DNA of 64,000 bases from Pseudomonas sp. 14P_8.1_Bac3 (GCF_025466085.1 NZ_JANLOD010000065.1:115470-179469), one strand, 5' to 3'. Counted from the first letter of the stretch, positions 7,338 through 17,148 are shown. The notes: generated by a model not told the origin, from the sequence alone. Made by a program: numbers and translations.

Positions 7338-9032
7338 ATGCACAGTTATGACTATTGGCTGATCCTGGCCTTCTTCGCCGTGGTGCTGATCCCGGCACCG
7401 TTTCTCGGGCGGTTCTACTACAAGGTCATGGAAGGTCAGCGCACCTGGCTGACGCCGATCCTCGGACCAGTCGAACGTGGCTGTTATCGGGTGGCCGGGG
7501 TTGATCCGCAGGCCGAACAGAGCTGGCAGAAATACACCCTGGCCTTGCTCGCCTTCAACCTTGCGGGCTTTTTGCTGTTGTTCGTGATCCTGGTGTTCCA
7601 GGACCACTTGCCGCTCAACCCGCAAAACCTGCCGGGTCAGGAGTGGACGCTGGCGTTCAATACCGCCATCAGTTTCATGACCAACACCAACTGGCAGGCC
7701 TACAGCGGCGAAGCGTCGCTGAGCTACCTTAGCCAGATGGTCGGCCTCACCGTGCAGAACTTCGTCAGCGCCGCCACCGGCCTGGCCGTGTTGGTGGCGT
7801 TGTGCCGCGGCATCGGTCGCAAATCGACCAAGACCCTGGGCAACTTCTGGGTCGACATGACCCGCGCCACCCTCTACGCCCTGCTGCCGCTGTGCCTGTT
7901 GCTGGCGTTGTACCTGGTTTGGCAGGGCGTTCCGCAAACCTTCGCGCATTACGTGAATGCCGTGACGATGCAAGGCGTCGATCAGGTGATCCCGCTCGGC
8001 CCGGCCGCCAGCCAGATTGCGATCAAGCAACTGGGCACCAATGGCGGTGGCTTCTTCGGCGTCAATTCGGCGCACCCGTTCGAGAACCCGACGGCGTGGA
8101 GCAACCTGTTCGAGATGGCGTCGATCATCCTGATCCCGGTCGCCCTTGTTTTCACCTTCGGCCACTACGTGAAGGACTTGCGCCAGAGCCGCGCGATCGT
8201 TGCCTGTATGTTCGCCCTGTTCCTGATCGGCGGCGCGACCTCGCTGTGGGCTGAATACCAACCCAACCCGACCCTGAACAACGCCGCCGTCGAACAGACC
8301 GCGCCGCTGGAAGGCAAGGAAGCGCGGTTCGGCACCACGGCCACCGTGCTCTGGTCGGTGACCACGACGGCCGCGTCCAACGGTTCGGTCAACGCCATGC
8401 ACGACAGCCTCAATCCACTGACCGGCATGGTCGCGCTGGTCAACATGATGGTCGGCGAAGTGATCTTCGGCGGCGTCGGCGCCGGGCTCTACGGCATGTT
8501 GCTCAACGTGTTGATCGCGGTATTCCTCGCCGGCCTGATGATCGGTCGCACCCCGGAATACCTCGGCAAGAAGCTGCAAGCGAAAGAAGTGCAATTGCTG
8601 GTGGTGACGTTGCTGGTGATGCCGGTGGGCGTGCTGGTGCTCGGCGCGATTGCCGCGAGCCTGCCCGGACCGGTCGCGGCGGTGAGCAACCCCGGCGCCC
8701 ACGGTTTCAGTCAGTTGCTGTACGCCTACACCTCGGCCAGCGCCAACAACGGCTCGGCGTTCGGCGGCTTCGGTGCCAACACCGCGTTCCACAACCTGAT
8801 GCTCGGCCTGGGCATGTTGATCGGTCGCTTCGGTTACATCCTCCCGGTACTGGCCCTGGCCGGCAGCCTGGCAATGAAGAAAACCGCGCCGATCGGCCAG
8901 AACAGCTTTCCGACCCATGGCCCGCTGTTCGTGACCCTGCTGACTGTGACCATTTTGCTGGTGGGTGGTTTGACCTTCTTGCCGACGTTGGCACTGGGTC
9001 CAATCGCTGAACACTTGAGCATGGGCTTCTGA
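7338..9032 (+). CDS. kdpA: KdpA, potassium-binding channel subunit
   Basis: 564 residues with about ten membrane helices, as in the family (557 in E. coli). It forms the K+-selective channel-like part of the KdpFABC pump. Selectivity-filter-type repeats are visible, among them NTNWQAYSGE, KQLGTNGGGFFG and SANNGSAFGGFGANT. The ATG at 7338 follows AGGAG by 5 bases; an upstream in-frame extension to 7146 runs through kdpF and was rejected. kdpB begins 7 bases after the stop. Confidence 0.97.
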   Translation: MHSYDYWLILAFFAVVLIPAPFLGRFYYKVMEGQRTWLTPILGPVERGCYRVAGVDPQAEQSWQKYTLALLAFNLAGFLLLFVILVFQDHLPLNPQNLPGQEWTLAFNTAISFMTNTNWQAYSGEASLSYLSQMVGLTVQNFVSAATGLAVLVALCRGIGRKSTKTLGNFWVDMTRATLYALLPLCLLLALYLVWQGVPQTFAHYVNAVTMQGVDQVIPLGPAASQIAIKQLGTNGGGFFGVNSAHPFENPTAWSNLFEMASIILIPVALVFTFGHYVKDLRQSRAIVACMFALFLIGGATSLWAEYQPNPTLNNAAVEQTAPLEGKEARFGTTATVLWSVTTTAASNGSVNAMHDSLNPLTGMVALVNMMVGEVIFGGVGAGLYGMLLNVLIAVFLAGLMIGRTPEYLGKKLQAKEVQLLVVTLLVMPVGVLVLGAIAASLPGPVAAVSNPGAHGFSQLLYAYTSASANNGSAFGGFGANTAFHNLMLGLGMLIGRFGYILPVLALAGSLAMKKTAPIGQNSFPTHGPLFVTLLTVTILLVGGLTFLPTLALGPIAEHLSMGF

Positions 9033-9039
9033 GGAATCA

Positions 9040-11100
9040 ATGATGAATATGCCCGCAACTAAACCCGTCGCCGTGAAGGCGCCGGAGCAACCAAAAACCG
9101 CGATCTCGGCCCTGTGGCGTCCGGCGCTGGTGCAAGCCTTCGTCAAGCTCGACCCTCGGCAATTGCAGCGCGCGCCGGTGATGCTGGTGGTCGAACTGAC
9201 CGCGGTCCTGACCACCGTGCTGTGCTTCATTCCCGACAGCGCCGTGCCGACCTTTGTCGCGGCGCAAATCGCGTTGTGGCTGTGGTTCACCGTGCTCTTC
9301 GCCAACTTCGCCGAAGCCTTGGCCGAAGGTCGCGGCAAGGCCCGCGCCGACAGCCTCAAGGCCGGCAGCGAAGGCCTGAGTGCCCGGCGCAAAACCAGCA
9401 ATGGCGCGTTTCAAGTGGTGCCGGCCACCAGCCTGCGCAAGGGCGATGTGGTGCGTGTCGAAGCGGGGGAGATGATCCCCGGTGACGGCGAAGTGATCGA
9501 AGGCATCGCGGCCGTCAACGAAGCCGCAATCACCGGTGAATCCGCGCCGGTGATTCGCGAATCCGGCGGCGACCGCTCGGCCGTCACCGGCAACACCCGC
9601 CTGGTATCCGACTGGCTGCTGGTGCGCATCACCGCCAACCCCGGTGAGTCGACGCTGGACCGCATGATCGCGCTGGTCGAAGGCGCCAAGCGCCAGAAAA
9701 CCCCTAACGAAGTCGCGCTCGACATCCTGCTGATCGGCCTGACCCTGATCTTCCTGCTGGTGGTCGTGACCCTGCAACCGTTCGCCCACTTCGCCAATGG
9801 CAGCCTGCCGCTGGTGTTCCTGGTGGCGTTATTGGTCACGCTGATTCCGACTACCATCGGCGGTTTGCTGTCCGCCATCGGTATCGCCGGGATGGACCGT
9901 CTGGTGCGCCTGAACGTGATCGCCAAGTCCGGTCGCGCCGTGGAGGCGGCGGGGGATGTGCATGTGCTGCTGCTGGACAAGACCGGCACCATCACTTTCG
10001 GTAACCGTCGCTGCACTGCGGTTTATGCGGCGCCAGGCGTGACCGCCAAGGAACTGGCCGAGGGTGCGCTGTTCGCCTCGCTGGCCGATGACACGGCGGA
10101 GGGCAAGTCGATCGTCGACTACCTGCGAGGCCTGCATCCGCAGCCTGAGCCGAGCGCCGAGCTGTTGACCGCCGTGCCGTTCAGTGCTGAAACCCGTTTG
10201 TCCGGTGTGGACTATCAGGGCCGCGTGTATCGCAAGGGCGCGGTGGATTCCTTGCTGGCGTTCGTTGGCCTGAAACGCGCCGATCTCGCCCCGGCGCTGT
10301 CCCGTGAAATCGACAAGATTGCCCAGAGCGGTGGCACGCCGTTGCTGGTCTGTGCCGACGGCAAACTGCTCGGTGCGATCCACCTCAAGGACGTGGTCAA
10401 ACCGGGGATTCGCGAGCGTTTCGCCGAGCTGCGCAAACTGGGCATCCGCACCGTCATGGTCACCGGCGACAACCCTTTGACCGCGGCGGCGATTGCGGCC
10501 GAAGCGGGCGTCGACGACGTGCTGGCGGAAGCCACGCCGGAGAAGAAACTGGCGCGCATTCGTCATGAGCAGAACGACGGCCGGCTCGTCGCCATGTGCG
10601 GCGACGGCGCCAACGACGCCCCCGCCCTGGCGCAAGCAGACGTCGGTATGGCGATGAACGACGGCACCCAGGCCGCGCGCGAGGCGGCGAACATGGTCGA
10701 CCTCGACAGCGATCCGACCAAGTTGCTGGACGTGGTGCAGATCGGCAAGGAGTTGCTGGTGACCCGCGGCGCGTTGACGACGTTCTCCATCGCCAACGAC
10801 GTGGCCAAATACTTCGCGATCCTGCCGGCATTGTTCGCCTCGATCTACCCGCAACTGGGTGTGCTCAACGTCATGCACTTGAGCAGTCCGCAGAGTGCGA
10901 TTCTTTCGGCGATCGTGTTCAACGCCCTGATCATCGTGGTGTTGATCCCGCTGGCCCTGCGCGGTGTGCGGGTGCAAGCGGCGAGTGCGGCTGCGTTGCT
11001 GCGACGCAATCTGCTGATCTACGGACTGGGCGGGATTCTGGTGCCGTTCGTGGGCATCAAGGCGATCGACATGTTGTTGACGGCGTTGCATCTGGTTTGA
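9040..11100 (+). CDS. kdpB: KdpB, P-type ATPase subunit
   Basis: 686 residues; hydrolyses ATP to drive K+ import. The phosphorylated aspartate is D313 in LLDKTGTITFGNR, the actuator loop ITGESAPV holds S168, equivalent to the inhibitory phosphorylation site Ser162 of E. coli KdpB, and CGDGANDAPALAQADVG is the hinge motif. GAGGAA precedes the ATG. Unlike the usual tight packing, 154 bases containing a REPIN separate it from kdpC, which could lower read-through or stabilise the upstream mRNA. Confidence 0.97.
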   Translation: MMNMPATKPVAVKAPEQPKTAISALWRPALVQAFVKLDPRQLQRAPVMLVVELTAVLTTVLCFIPDSAVPTFVAAQIALWLWFTVLFANFAEALAEGRGKARADSLKAGSEGLSARRKTSNGAFQVVPATSLRKGDVVRVEAGEMIPGDGEVIEGIAAVNEAAITGESAPVIRESGGDRSAVTGNTRLVSDWLLVRITANPGESTLDRMIALVEGAKRQKTPNEVALDILLIGLTLIFLLVVVTLQPFAHFANGSLPLVFLVALLVTLIPTTIGGLLSAIGIAGMDRLVRLNVIAKSGRAVEAAGDVHVLLLDKTGTITFGNRRCTAVYAAPGVTAKELAEGALFASLADDTAEGKSIVDYLRGLHPQPEPSAELLTAVPFSAETRLSGVDYQGRVYRKGAVDSLLAFVGLKRADLAPALSREIDKIAQSGGTPLLVCADGKLLGAIHLKDVVKPGIRERFAELRKLGIRTVMVTGDNPLTAAAIAAEAGVDDVLAEATPEKKLARIRHEQNDGRLVAMCGDGANDAPALAQADVGMAMNDGTQAAREAANMVDLDSDPTKLLDVVQIGKELLVTRGALTTFSIANDVAKYFAILPALFASIYPQLGVLNVMHLSSPQSAILSAIVFNALIIVVLIPLALRGVRVQAASAAALLRRNLLIYGLGGILVPFVGIKAIDMLLTALHLV

Positions 11101-11128
11101 CCCTTACGCGGTGTGCCAAGCACGCCGC

Positions 11129-11195
11129 CTTCGCGAGCAGGCTCGCTCCCACATTTGAAATGCAATCCCCTGTGGGAGCGGGCTTGCTCGCGAAG
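11129..11195. repeat. REPIN between kdpB and kdpC
   Basis: Inverted doublet TTCGCGAGCAGGCTCGCTCCCACA ... TGTGGGAGCGGGCTTGCTCGCGAA, about 20 bases apart, lying inside the operon. Confidence 0.9.
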
Positions 11196-11254
11196 AAGAC
11201 CACACGGTCCACCTGAATGAACGCCTGTTTTTATTCGAATTCGAGGATTTTGAA

Positions 11255-11800
11255 ATGTCCACAATGATACGTCCGGCCCTGAGCCTGCTGGTGCTGATGA
11301 CCCTGATCACCGGCGTCGCTTACCCCTTGGTGGTCACCGGTGTCGCCCAGGTCGCGTTCCCGGATCAGGCCAACGGCAGCCTGGTGCGCGATGCCGACGG
11401 CAAGGTCCGTGGCTCGTCGCTGATCGCCCAGGATTTTGTCGGTGATGCCTGGTTCCATCCACGGCCTTCCGCCGGTGCCTTCGCCACGGTGTCGAGCAGC
11501 GCGAGCAACCTGTCGCCCAGTAACCCGGCGCTGGCCACGCGGGTGATCGACGATGCCAATAAGCTGTTGGTGCCTGCGCAAGGTCCAGTGCCCTTGGCGC
11601 TGTTGACCACCTCGGGCAGCGGCCTCGATCCACACTTGCCACCGGCGGCGATTGCCTATCAACTGGCGCGTGTCGCGGCGGCGCGGAATGTGCCGGTGTC
11701 TACGCTTCAGCAGTTGATGAATGCGAACATCGAGCAGCCTTTGGTGGGGCCGCCGGTGGTCAATGTGTTGGCGCTGAACAGGGCGCTGGAAAAACTGTAG
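11255..11800 (+). CDS. kdpC: KdpC, potassium ATPase accessory subunit
   Basis: 181 residues: one N-terminal membrane helix (IRPALSLLVLMTLITGVAYPL) and a periplasmic domain with the family motifs GSSLIAQDF, WFHPRPSA and TSGSGLDPHLPPAAIAYQLARVA. KdpC joins KdpA to KdpB and raises affinity for ATP. GAGGAT precedes the ATG. A REPIN lies on each side of the gene, so it is set apart from both kdpB and kdpD although all are co-oriented. Confidence 0.96.
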   Translation: MSTMIRPALSLLVLMTLITGVAYPLVVTGVAQVAFPDQANGSLVRDADGKVRGSSLIAQDFVGDAWFHPRPSAGAFATVSSSASNLSPSNPALATRVIDDANKLLVPAQGPVPLALLTTSGSGLDPHLPPAAIAYQLARVAAARNVPVSTLQQLMNANIEQPLVGPPVVNVLALNRALEKL

Positions 11801-11814
11801 ACCGAGGTGGCGCC

Positions 11815-11889
11815 GCCATTCGCGAGCAAGCCCGCTCCCACAGGGGTACGCATTCCAAACTGTAGGAGCGGGCTTGCTCGCGAATGGCG
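11815..11889. repeat. REPIN between kdpC and kdpD
   Basis: CGCCATTCGCGAGCAAGCCCGC... paired with ...GCGGGCTTGCTCGCGAATGGCG. The arms are complementary well beyond the core (CGCCATTCGCGAGCAAGCCCGCTCC, with one mismatch at the edge). Confidence 0.92.
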
Positions 11890-11935
11890 GCCTGGCAGTC
11901 ACCCCATCAATACCTGAACAAAGAGAACTCCAAGC

Positions 11936-14581
11936 ATGAGCGATTCCGGCCGCGCCGACGCGCTGTTAGCAGACCTGCCCCGCGACGGCCGTGGCCGGCT
12001 CAAGGTGTTCCTCGGCGCCGCGCCCGGTGTCGGCAAGACTTACGCCATGCTGCAAGCCGCTCACACCCAGCTGCGCCAGGGCGTTAAAGTCATTGCCGGC
12101 GTCGTTGAAACCCATGGTCGCGCCGAAACCGAAGCACTCCTGGGCGGCCTTCCGCAGCAGCCGCTGGTGCGCTCGGAATACCGCGGCGTGATGCTCGAAG
12201 AAATGGACCTCGACGGCCTGCTCGCCGCCAAACCGAAGCTGGTGCTGGTGGACGAACTGGCCCACAGCAACGCCCCCGGCAGTCGCCACGCTAAACGCTG
12301 GCAAGACATCCAGGAACTGCTCGCCGCCGGCATCGACGTGTTCACCACCGTCAACGTGCAGCATCTGGAAAGCCTCAACGATCAGGTGCGTGGCATCACG
12401 GGCGTGCAGGTCCGCGAAACCCTGCCGGACTGGGTCCTGCAGGAAGCCTACGAACTGCTGCTGATCGACCTGCCGCCGCGTGAGCTGCTCGAGCGTCTGC
12501 GCGATGGCAAGGTCTATGTGCCGGAGCAGGCGCGGGCGGCCATCGACGCCTTCTTCACCCAGACCAACCTCACCGCCCTGCGTGAACTGGCGATGCAGAC
12601 CGCCGCGGCGCAGGTCGATAACGATCTGGCCCAGGGTTATCGCCAGCTTGGCCAGGCCGCACCCGCCGTGCGCGGGCGGCTGCTGGTGGGCGTCGATGGC
12701 GATGCGCAGGCCGAGCGCCTGGTGCGGCACGCCAGCCGCGTTGCCCAGCGTCGGCATCTGCCCTGGAGCCTGGTGCACGTGGACAACGGCAGCGTACGCG
12801 ACGAGCAATCGCGCCTGCGCCTGCAAAGTGCCCAGCAACTGGCCGAACGCCTGGGCGGCGAAGTGGTGTTGCTGCGCGCTGGCGAAGTGGCGAAAACCCT
12901 GATCCAGCACGCCGCAGAGCGCCGCGCCAGCCTGGTACTGGTCGGTCAATCGCGGCAGCGTTTGCGCCGGCGCTTGTTCGGTGGCGGACTGGCGTCGCGC
13001 TTGCTGCGTGATGCGCGTGGGCTGGAAATCAACGTCCTCGACAGCGATCACGAACAGCATCAACCGCGCCAGCGCTCGACCCAGGCACTGGTCTGGTTCG
13101 ACTACGCGCTGGCCGTGGTCGCGACGCTGCTGGCCAGTGCCCTGGCCTGGGCCGTGGCGAGTGTCTTGCCGCTGCCGAACATCTCGCTGGTGTTCCTCGC
13201 CGCCGTGCTGCTGGTGGCGGTGCGCAGCAGCCTCGGCCCGGCGCTAGCCTGTGCGGCGCTGTCGTTTCTGACCTATGACTTTCTGTTCATCCCGCCGAAT
13301 TTTTCCTTCAGCATCCAGCGCGAAGAAGACGTGCTGACCTTGCTGTTCTTCCTGCTGATGGCGGCGCTCACCGGCAACCTTGCGGCGCGTCAGCGTCGGC
13401 AATTGCAAGCGCTGCGCGACACTCAGGAAGAGACCACCGAATTGCTCGACCTGTCGCGCAAACTCACCGCGGCCACCGACCGACAGGCCGTGGTCAGCGC
13501 CGCCGCGCAGCACCTCAACGGCTGGAGCGAGTTGCAGCTGTGCCTGCTTAACCGCGACGGCCCGGCGGGGTGGAAAGTCGAAACCGGCGGACCGCTGGCA
13601 TTCACCGAAGCTGAACGCGCCGCCGCCGACTGGGCCTGGCAGCACGATCAACCGGCAGGCGCCGGCACCGGCACGCTGCCGTTCGGGCGTTGGTGGTGGT
13701 GGCCGCTGTCGGTCGAAGACGGTCCGTTGGCGCTGCTCGGCGTCTGTGCCAAAGAGGGCCAGACCCTGAGCGGCCAGCGTCGGCGCTTGCTGACTGCCCT
13801 GAGTCAGCCGCTGGCCCAGGCGTTGGCCCGTGCACAACTGGCGGAAGACCTGGAGGCGGCACGGCTGCACGGTGAAACCGAGCAATTGCGCAGCGCCTTG
13901 CTGGCCTCGGTGTCCCACGATCTGCGCACGCCGCTGACGTCCATGCGCGGCAGCATCGACAGCCTGTTGGCACTCGGCGAGGCGATCCCGCTGGAAGACC
14001 GCCGCGAACTGCTCGAAGGCACGCGGGATGAAGCCGAGCGCCTCGATCGCTACATCCAGAATCTGCTCGACATGACCCGCCTCGGTCATGGCGCGCTGAA
14101 GCTGGCGCGGGACTGGGTGTCGCCGGCCGATATCGTCGGCAGTTCGCTCAATCGCCTGCGTGCGGTGCTGGCGCCGCTGCAGGTCAGCACCGACGTGCCG
14201 GCGCAGTTGCCGCTGCTGTTCGTCCACGCCGCACTGATTGAGCAGGCGCTGGTCAACGTGCTGGAAAACGCCGCGCGATTTTCACCGGTGCATGGGCGTC
14301 TGCAATTGCGCGCCGGCGCGGATGAACACGAACTGTTTTTTTCCGTCAGCGATGAAGGGCCAGGAATTCCCGAAGAGGAGCGGGCGAAGATTTTCGACAT
14401 GTTCTACACCGCCGCGCGCGGCGATCGTGGCGGGCAGGGCACCGGGCTCGGATTGGCGATCTGTCAGGGCATGGTCGGTGCCCATGGCGGGCGGATCAGC
14501 GTGGGTGACGGCATCGATGGGCGCGGCACGTGCATCACCCTGCATTTGCCCTTGCAGGAACAACCGGCCTTTGAAAATTGA
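11936..14581 (+). CDS. kdpD: KdpD, sensor histidine kinase
   Basis: 881 residues. Order of domains: KdpD N-terminal domain with Walker A (GAAPGVGKT, about 22-30) and DELAHSN, a universal-stress-like domain (about 245-370), four membrane helices (about 390-490), a GAF-like region, a dimerisation domain with phospho-accepting H661 in SVSHDLRTPLTSM, and an ATPase domain ending in GTGLGLAICQGMVGAHGG. It senses low potassium or ionic stress and phosphorylates KdpE. Start ATG at 11936 with AGAGAA upstream. kdpE follows about 55 bases later. Confidence 0.97.
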   Translation: MSDSGRADALLADLPRDGRGRLKVFLGAAPGVGKTYAMLQAAHTQLRQGVKVIAGVVETHGRAETEALLGGLPQQPLVRSEYRGVMLEEMDLDGLLAAKPKLVLVDELAHSNAPGSRHAKRWQDIQELLAAGIDVFTTVNVQHLESLNDQVRGITGVQVRETLPDWVLQEAYELLLIDLPPRELLERLRDGKVYVPEQARAAIDAFFTQTNLTALRELAMQTAAAQVDNDLAQGYRQLGQAAPAVRGRLLVGVDGDAQAERLVRHASRVAQRRHLPWSLVHVDNGSVRDEQSRLRLQSAQQLAERLGGEVVLLRAGEVAKTLIQHAAERRASLVLVGQSRQRLRRRLFGGGLASRLLRDARGLEINVLDSDHEQHQPRQRSTQALVWFDYALAVVATLLASALAWAVASVLPLPNISLVFLAAVLLVAVRSSLGPALACAALSFLTYDFLFIPPNFSFSIQREEDVLTLLFFLLMAALTGNLAARQRRQLQALRDTQEETTELLDLSRKLTAATDRQAVVSAAAQHLNGWSELQLCLLNRDGPAGWKVETGGPLAFTEAERAAADWAWQHDQPAGAGTGTLPFGRWWWWPLSVEDGPLALLGVCAKEGQTLSGQRRRLLTALSQPLAQALARAQLAEDLEAARLHGETEQLRSALLASVSHDLRTPLTSMRGSIDSLLALGEAIPLEDRRELLEGTRDEAERLDRYIQNLLDMTRLGHGALKLARDWVSPADIVGSSLNRLRAVLAPLQVSTDVPAQLPLLFVHAALIEQALVNVLENAARFSPVHGRLQLRAGADEHELFFSVSDEGPGIPEEERAKIFDMFYTAARGDRGGQGTGLGLAICQGMVGAHGGRISVGDGIDGRGTCITLHLPLQEQPAFEN

Positions 14582-14637
14582 GAGTTGAAAGTGAAGCCTG
14601 ATACCCTTTGGAACTCTCCATGCATCGACCAGAAACC

Positions 14638-15336
14638 ATGAGCCAGACCGCGACCATTTTGGTCATCGACGACGAACCGCAGATCCGCAAATTCCTGCGC
14701 ATCAGCCTCGTTTCCCAAGGCTATAAAGTGCTGGAAGCCGGCACCGGCACCGAAGGTCTGGCGCAAGCCGCGCTGAACAAACCCGATCTGCTGGTGCTCG
14801 ACCTTGGCCTGCCGGACATGGACGGCCAGCAAGTGCTCCGCGAGTTTCGCGAGTGGTCGACCGTGCCAGTGCTGGTGCTGTCGGTGCGCGCCAGCGAAGG
14901 ACAGAAAGTCGAAGCGCTGGATGGTGGTGCGAATGACTACGTGACCAAGCCGTTCGGCATCCAGGAATTTCTTGCCCGGGTGCGCGCCTTACTGCGTCAG
15001 GCCCCGGTGGGCGAAGCGCAACAAGCGGCGCTGATTTTCGGCCCGCTGACCGTGGACCTGGCGTACCGCCGGGTGCTGCTCGACGGCGTCGAAGTCGCTC
15101 TGACCCGCAAGGAGTACGCGGTGCTGGCGCAACTGGCGCGGCATCCAGGGCGCGTGATTACCCAGCAGCAATTATTGAAAGACATCTGGGGGCCGACCCA
15201 TACGGACGATAGCCATTACCTGCGGATCGTGGTCGGGCATTTGCGCCAGAAACTGGCGGATGATCCGACCCAGCCGCGGTTTATCGTGACCGAGGCGGGG
15301 GTTGGGTATCGACTGTTGAGTGAAGGTGGCCTGTAA
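14638..15336 (+). CDS. kdpE: KdpE, response regulator
   Basis: 232 residues; OmpR-type regulator. The receiver domain has the acidic pair DDE (11-13), phospho-accepting D55 in LVLDLGLP and the lysine of VTKPFG; the winged-helix DNA-binding domain covers about 130-228 (LTRKEYAVLAQLARHPGRVITQQQLL). ATG at 14638 gives the family length; ATG at 14620 is in frame and has a somewhat better upstream GGA, so the start is not certain. Expected to switch on kdpFABC in response to KdpD. A REPIN follows rather than a T-run terminator. Confidence 0.95.
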   Translation: MSQTATILVIDDEPQIRKFLRISLVSQGYKVLEAGTGTEGLAQAALNKPDLLVLDLGLPDMDGQQVLREFREWSTVPVLVLSVRASEGQKVEALDGGANDYVTKPFGIQEFLARVRALLRQAPVGEAQQAALIFGPLTVDLAYRRVLLDGVEVALTRKEYAVLAQLARHPGRVITQQQLLKDIWGPTHTDDSHYLRIVVGHLRQKLADDPTQPRFIVTEAGVGYRLLSEGGL

Positions 15337-15358
15337 TTTTATTTGCGTCTGATAGGGC

Positions 15359-15458
15359 GTCATCGCTGGCAGGCCAGCTCCCACAGGGATCAGCAGGGGT
15401 CACACATCTGGTGTTCAATACAGCTCCCGTGGGAGCTGGCTTGCCAGCGAAGGGGCCT
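15359..15458. repeat. REPIN after kdpE (GCTGGC class)
   Basis: ATCGCTGGCAGGCCAGCTCCCAC and GTGGGAGCTGGCTTGCCAGCGA flank a 50-base interior. Core pair is GCTGGC/GCCAGC, the second REP class of this genome. Confidence 0.88.
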
Positions 15459-15478
15459 GATCAGTCACTCGAGAAACT

Positions 15479-16519
15479 TCAGGACTCCCGCTCACTCTCA
15501 TACCGATCCAAGGTATCCCGCGCAATCTCCCGCCCCAGCGCGATCAACTCCGGCGCTTTGTAAAACTCGAAAAACCGGCACACCCGCTTCGGCACGTTGA
15601 TCAGGATATCCGGTGGATAACCGGCGATCTTGTACTGCGCCAATGACGTCTGCATCACCTCGAAACTCTGGTTGATCAAATCCAGCAAAGACGCCGGCCC
15701 GACGTTGTCGATGATGAATGAGCCGGTGGCGGATTTCGGCGCGCCGGCGCGTTCAGGGGCGGCGGCCGGTTGCTGGGCATCGGGTTTGGCGGATTCGATC
15801 CACGGGTTGAGCTCGGCCGCTTCCGCGCTCAACGCCTCTTTTTCCAGCTGGAGCAATTTTTCCGCCTGCGTGCGGCGGAAGGGCAGCTTCGAGCCTACCG
15901 AACTGATCAGGCTGTCGAACCGGGTCTTGAATTTGGCCGGGCGCTGGATCACCGGCAGTTGGTAGTGGCGCTGGTTGGTGGAGTTGAGGTTGACCGCGAT
16001 GATCAAATCGCAGTGGCTCGACACCACCGGCACGATCGGCAACGGGTTGAGAATCCCCCCATCCACCAGCATGCGATTGCCTTGCATCACCGGGGTGAAC
16101 AGGCTGGGGATCGCCGCCGAGGCGCGCATCGCCTGGTGCAGGCAACCTTCCTGGAACCAGATTTCCTGCTGGTTGGTCAGGTCGGTGGCTACGGCCGTGT
16201 AGGGGATGCGCAGGTCTTCGATATTGATTTCGCCGACGATCTTGCGAATCTGTCCGAAGACTTTCTCCCCGCGAATCGCGCCAAGGCGAAAGCTGACGTC
16301 CACCAGACGCAACACATCGAGGTAATCCAGGCTCTCGATCCAGTTGCGGTAATCATCCAGCTTGCCGGCGGCGTAGATCCCGCCGACCACGGCCCCCATT
16401 GAACAACCGGCGATACAGGCGATGTCGTAGCCACGCCGTTCAATCTCTTCAATGACTCCGATGTGGGCATAGCCCCGGGCTCCACCTGAGCCCAGTACCA
16501 GTGCGACACGCTTTTTCAT
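15479..16519 (-). CDS. Patatin-like phospholipase, RssA type
   Basis: 346 residues. The N-terminal patatin domain has the oxyanion loop GSGGARGYAHIG (about 8-19), the nucleophile elbow GCSMG (serine about 40) and the DGG of the catalytic dyad (LVDGGILNPLP, about 155). The C-terminal third is a helical, Ala/Glu-rich extension without a known domain. ATG at 16519 follows GAGGGCGG by a few bases; the longer frame upstream is rejected. Likely a cytoplasmic or membrane-edge lipid acyl hydrolase; substrate unknown. Confidence 0.88.
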   Translation of the reverse strand: MKKRVALVLGSGGARGYAHIGVIEEIERRGYDIACIAGCSMGAVVGGIYAAGKLDDYRNWIESLDYLDVLRLVDVSFRLGAIRGEKVFGQIRKIVGEINIEDLRIPYTAVATDLTNQQEIWFQEGCLHQAMRASAAIPSLFTPVMQGNRMLVDGGILNPLPIVPVVSSHCDLIIAVNLNSTNQRHYQLPVIQRPAKFKTRFDSLISSVGSKLPFRRTQAEKLLQLEKEALSAEAAELNPWIESAKPDAQQPAAAPERAGAPKSATGSFIIDNVGPASLLDLINQSFEVMQTSLAQYKIAGYPPDILINVPKRVCRFFEFYKAPELIALGREIARDTLDRYESERES

Positions 16520-16739
16520 GAACCGCCCTCGTCTGACAAGGTTCAACAATGCACCCATCGAGGGGCGCGCTTCAATCGTTAAGGTCGCTCGGCGGGGGAA
16601 CGCGTCGTTTTTTCGACACTCCAGGGCGGCACATGGTTATTCTCCGAGCGCTATAGTTTCCACTGCGGGGCCAAGGCACTTTTCACGCGCCGGACCGTCT
16701 TACCTGCACGACTGTTGACCTAACCTTGAGGTGTGATTG

Positions 16740-17018
16740 ATGAAAGCCTGGATCTGTGTGCCTTTGATCGCGTTGGCGCTCGCTGGTTGTGCCGGCAAAA
16801 CCGCTTACCGCGAAAGCTGCGGTAGCCAGATTGACGCCGCGTGGCATGAACTGGACCTGGCCAAGGCCGAGGGCTTTGCCGGGACGGTCAGCTATTCCAA
16901 GGCCCTGTCATTGCTGACCGGCGCCAAGACCCAGCAGCAGTTCGAAGCCTACGAGGGCTGCACCAGCAAGGCCGAAAAAGCGCGCTTCTACATCCGTGAG
17001 TCCCGCGCCGGTCGTTAA
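16740..17018 (+). CDS. Small lipoprotein, function unknown
   Basis: 92 residues with a lipoprotein signal: hydrophobic core VPLIALALAGC with lipidated C17. The mature part is about 76 residues, helical, with two further cysteines (near 25 and 70) that could form a disulfide. The residue after the lipid cysteine is Ala, not Asp, so outer-membrane sorting is expected. GAGG lies about 9 bases before the ATG. The family is not recognised. Confidence 0.8.
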   Translation: MKAWICVPLIALALAGCAGKTAYRESCGSQIDAAWHELDLAKAEGFAGTVSYSKALSLLTGAKTQQQFEAYEGCTSKAEKARFYIRESRAGR

Positions 17019-17030
17019 AACACCGCGTAT

Positions 17031-17118
17031 CCTGTGGGAGCTGGCTTGCCAGCGATGACGGCCTCGAACCCCCCGGTATTATTCGAAGCCCAATCGCCAG
17101 CAAGCGGGCTCCTACAGG
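17031..17118. repeat. REPIN, partly degenerate
   Basis: CCTGTGGGAGCTGGCTTGCCAGCGATGACGG-type left arm; right arm AATCGCCAGCAAGCGGGCTCCTACAGG is imperfect (GCCAGC with GCGGGC). Confidence 0.8.
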
Positions 17119-17148
17119 TCGTGCGCGCAGCTGTTATGGAGTAATCCC

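Noticed and set aside
7326..9401. 691-codon open frame on the minus strand
   Set aside because: Antisense to kdpA and the start of kdpB; low-complexity His/Gln/Arg translation and no ribosome site.
9829..11091. 420-codon open frame on the minus strand
   Set aside because: Antisense shadow of kdpB.
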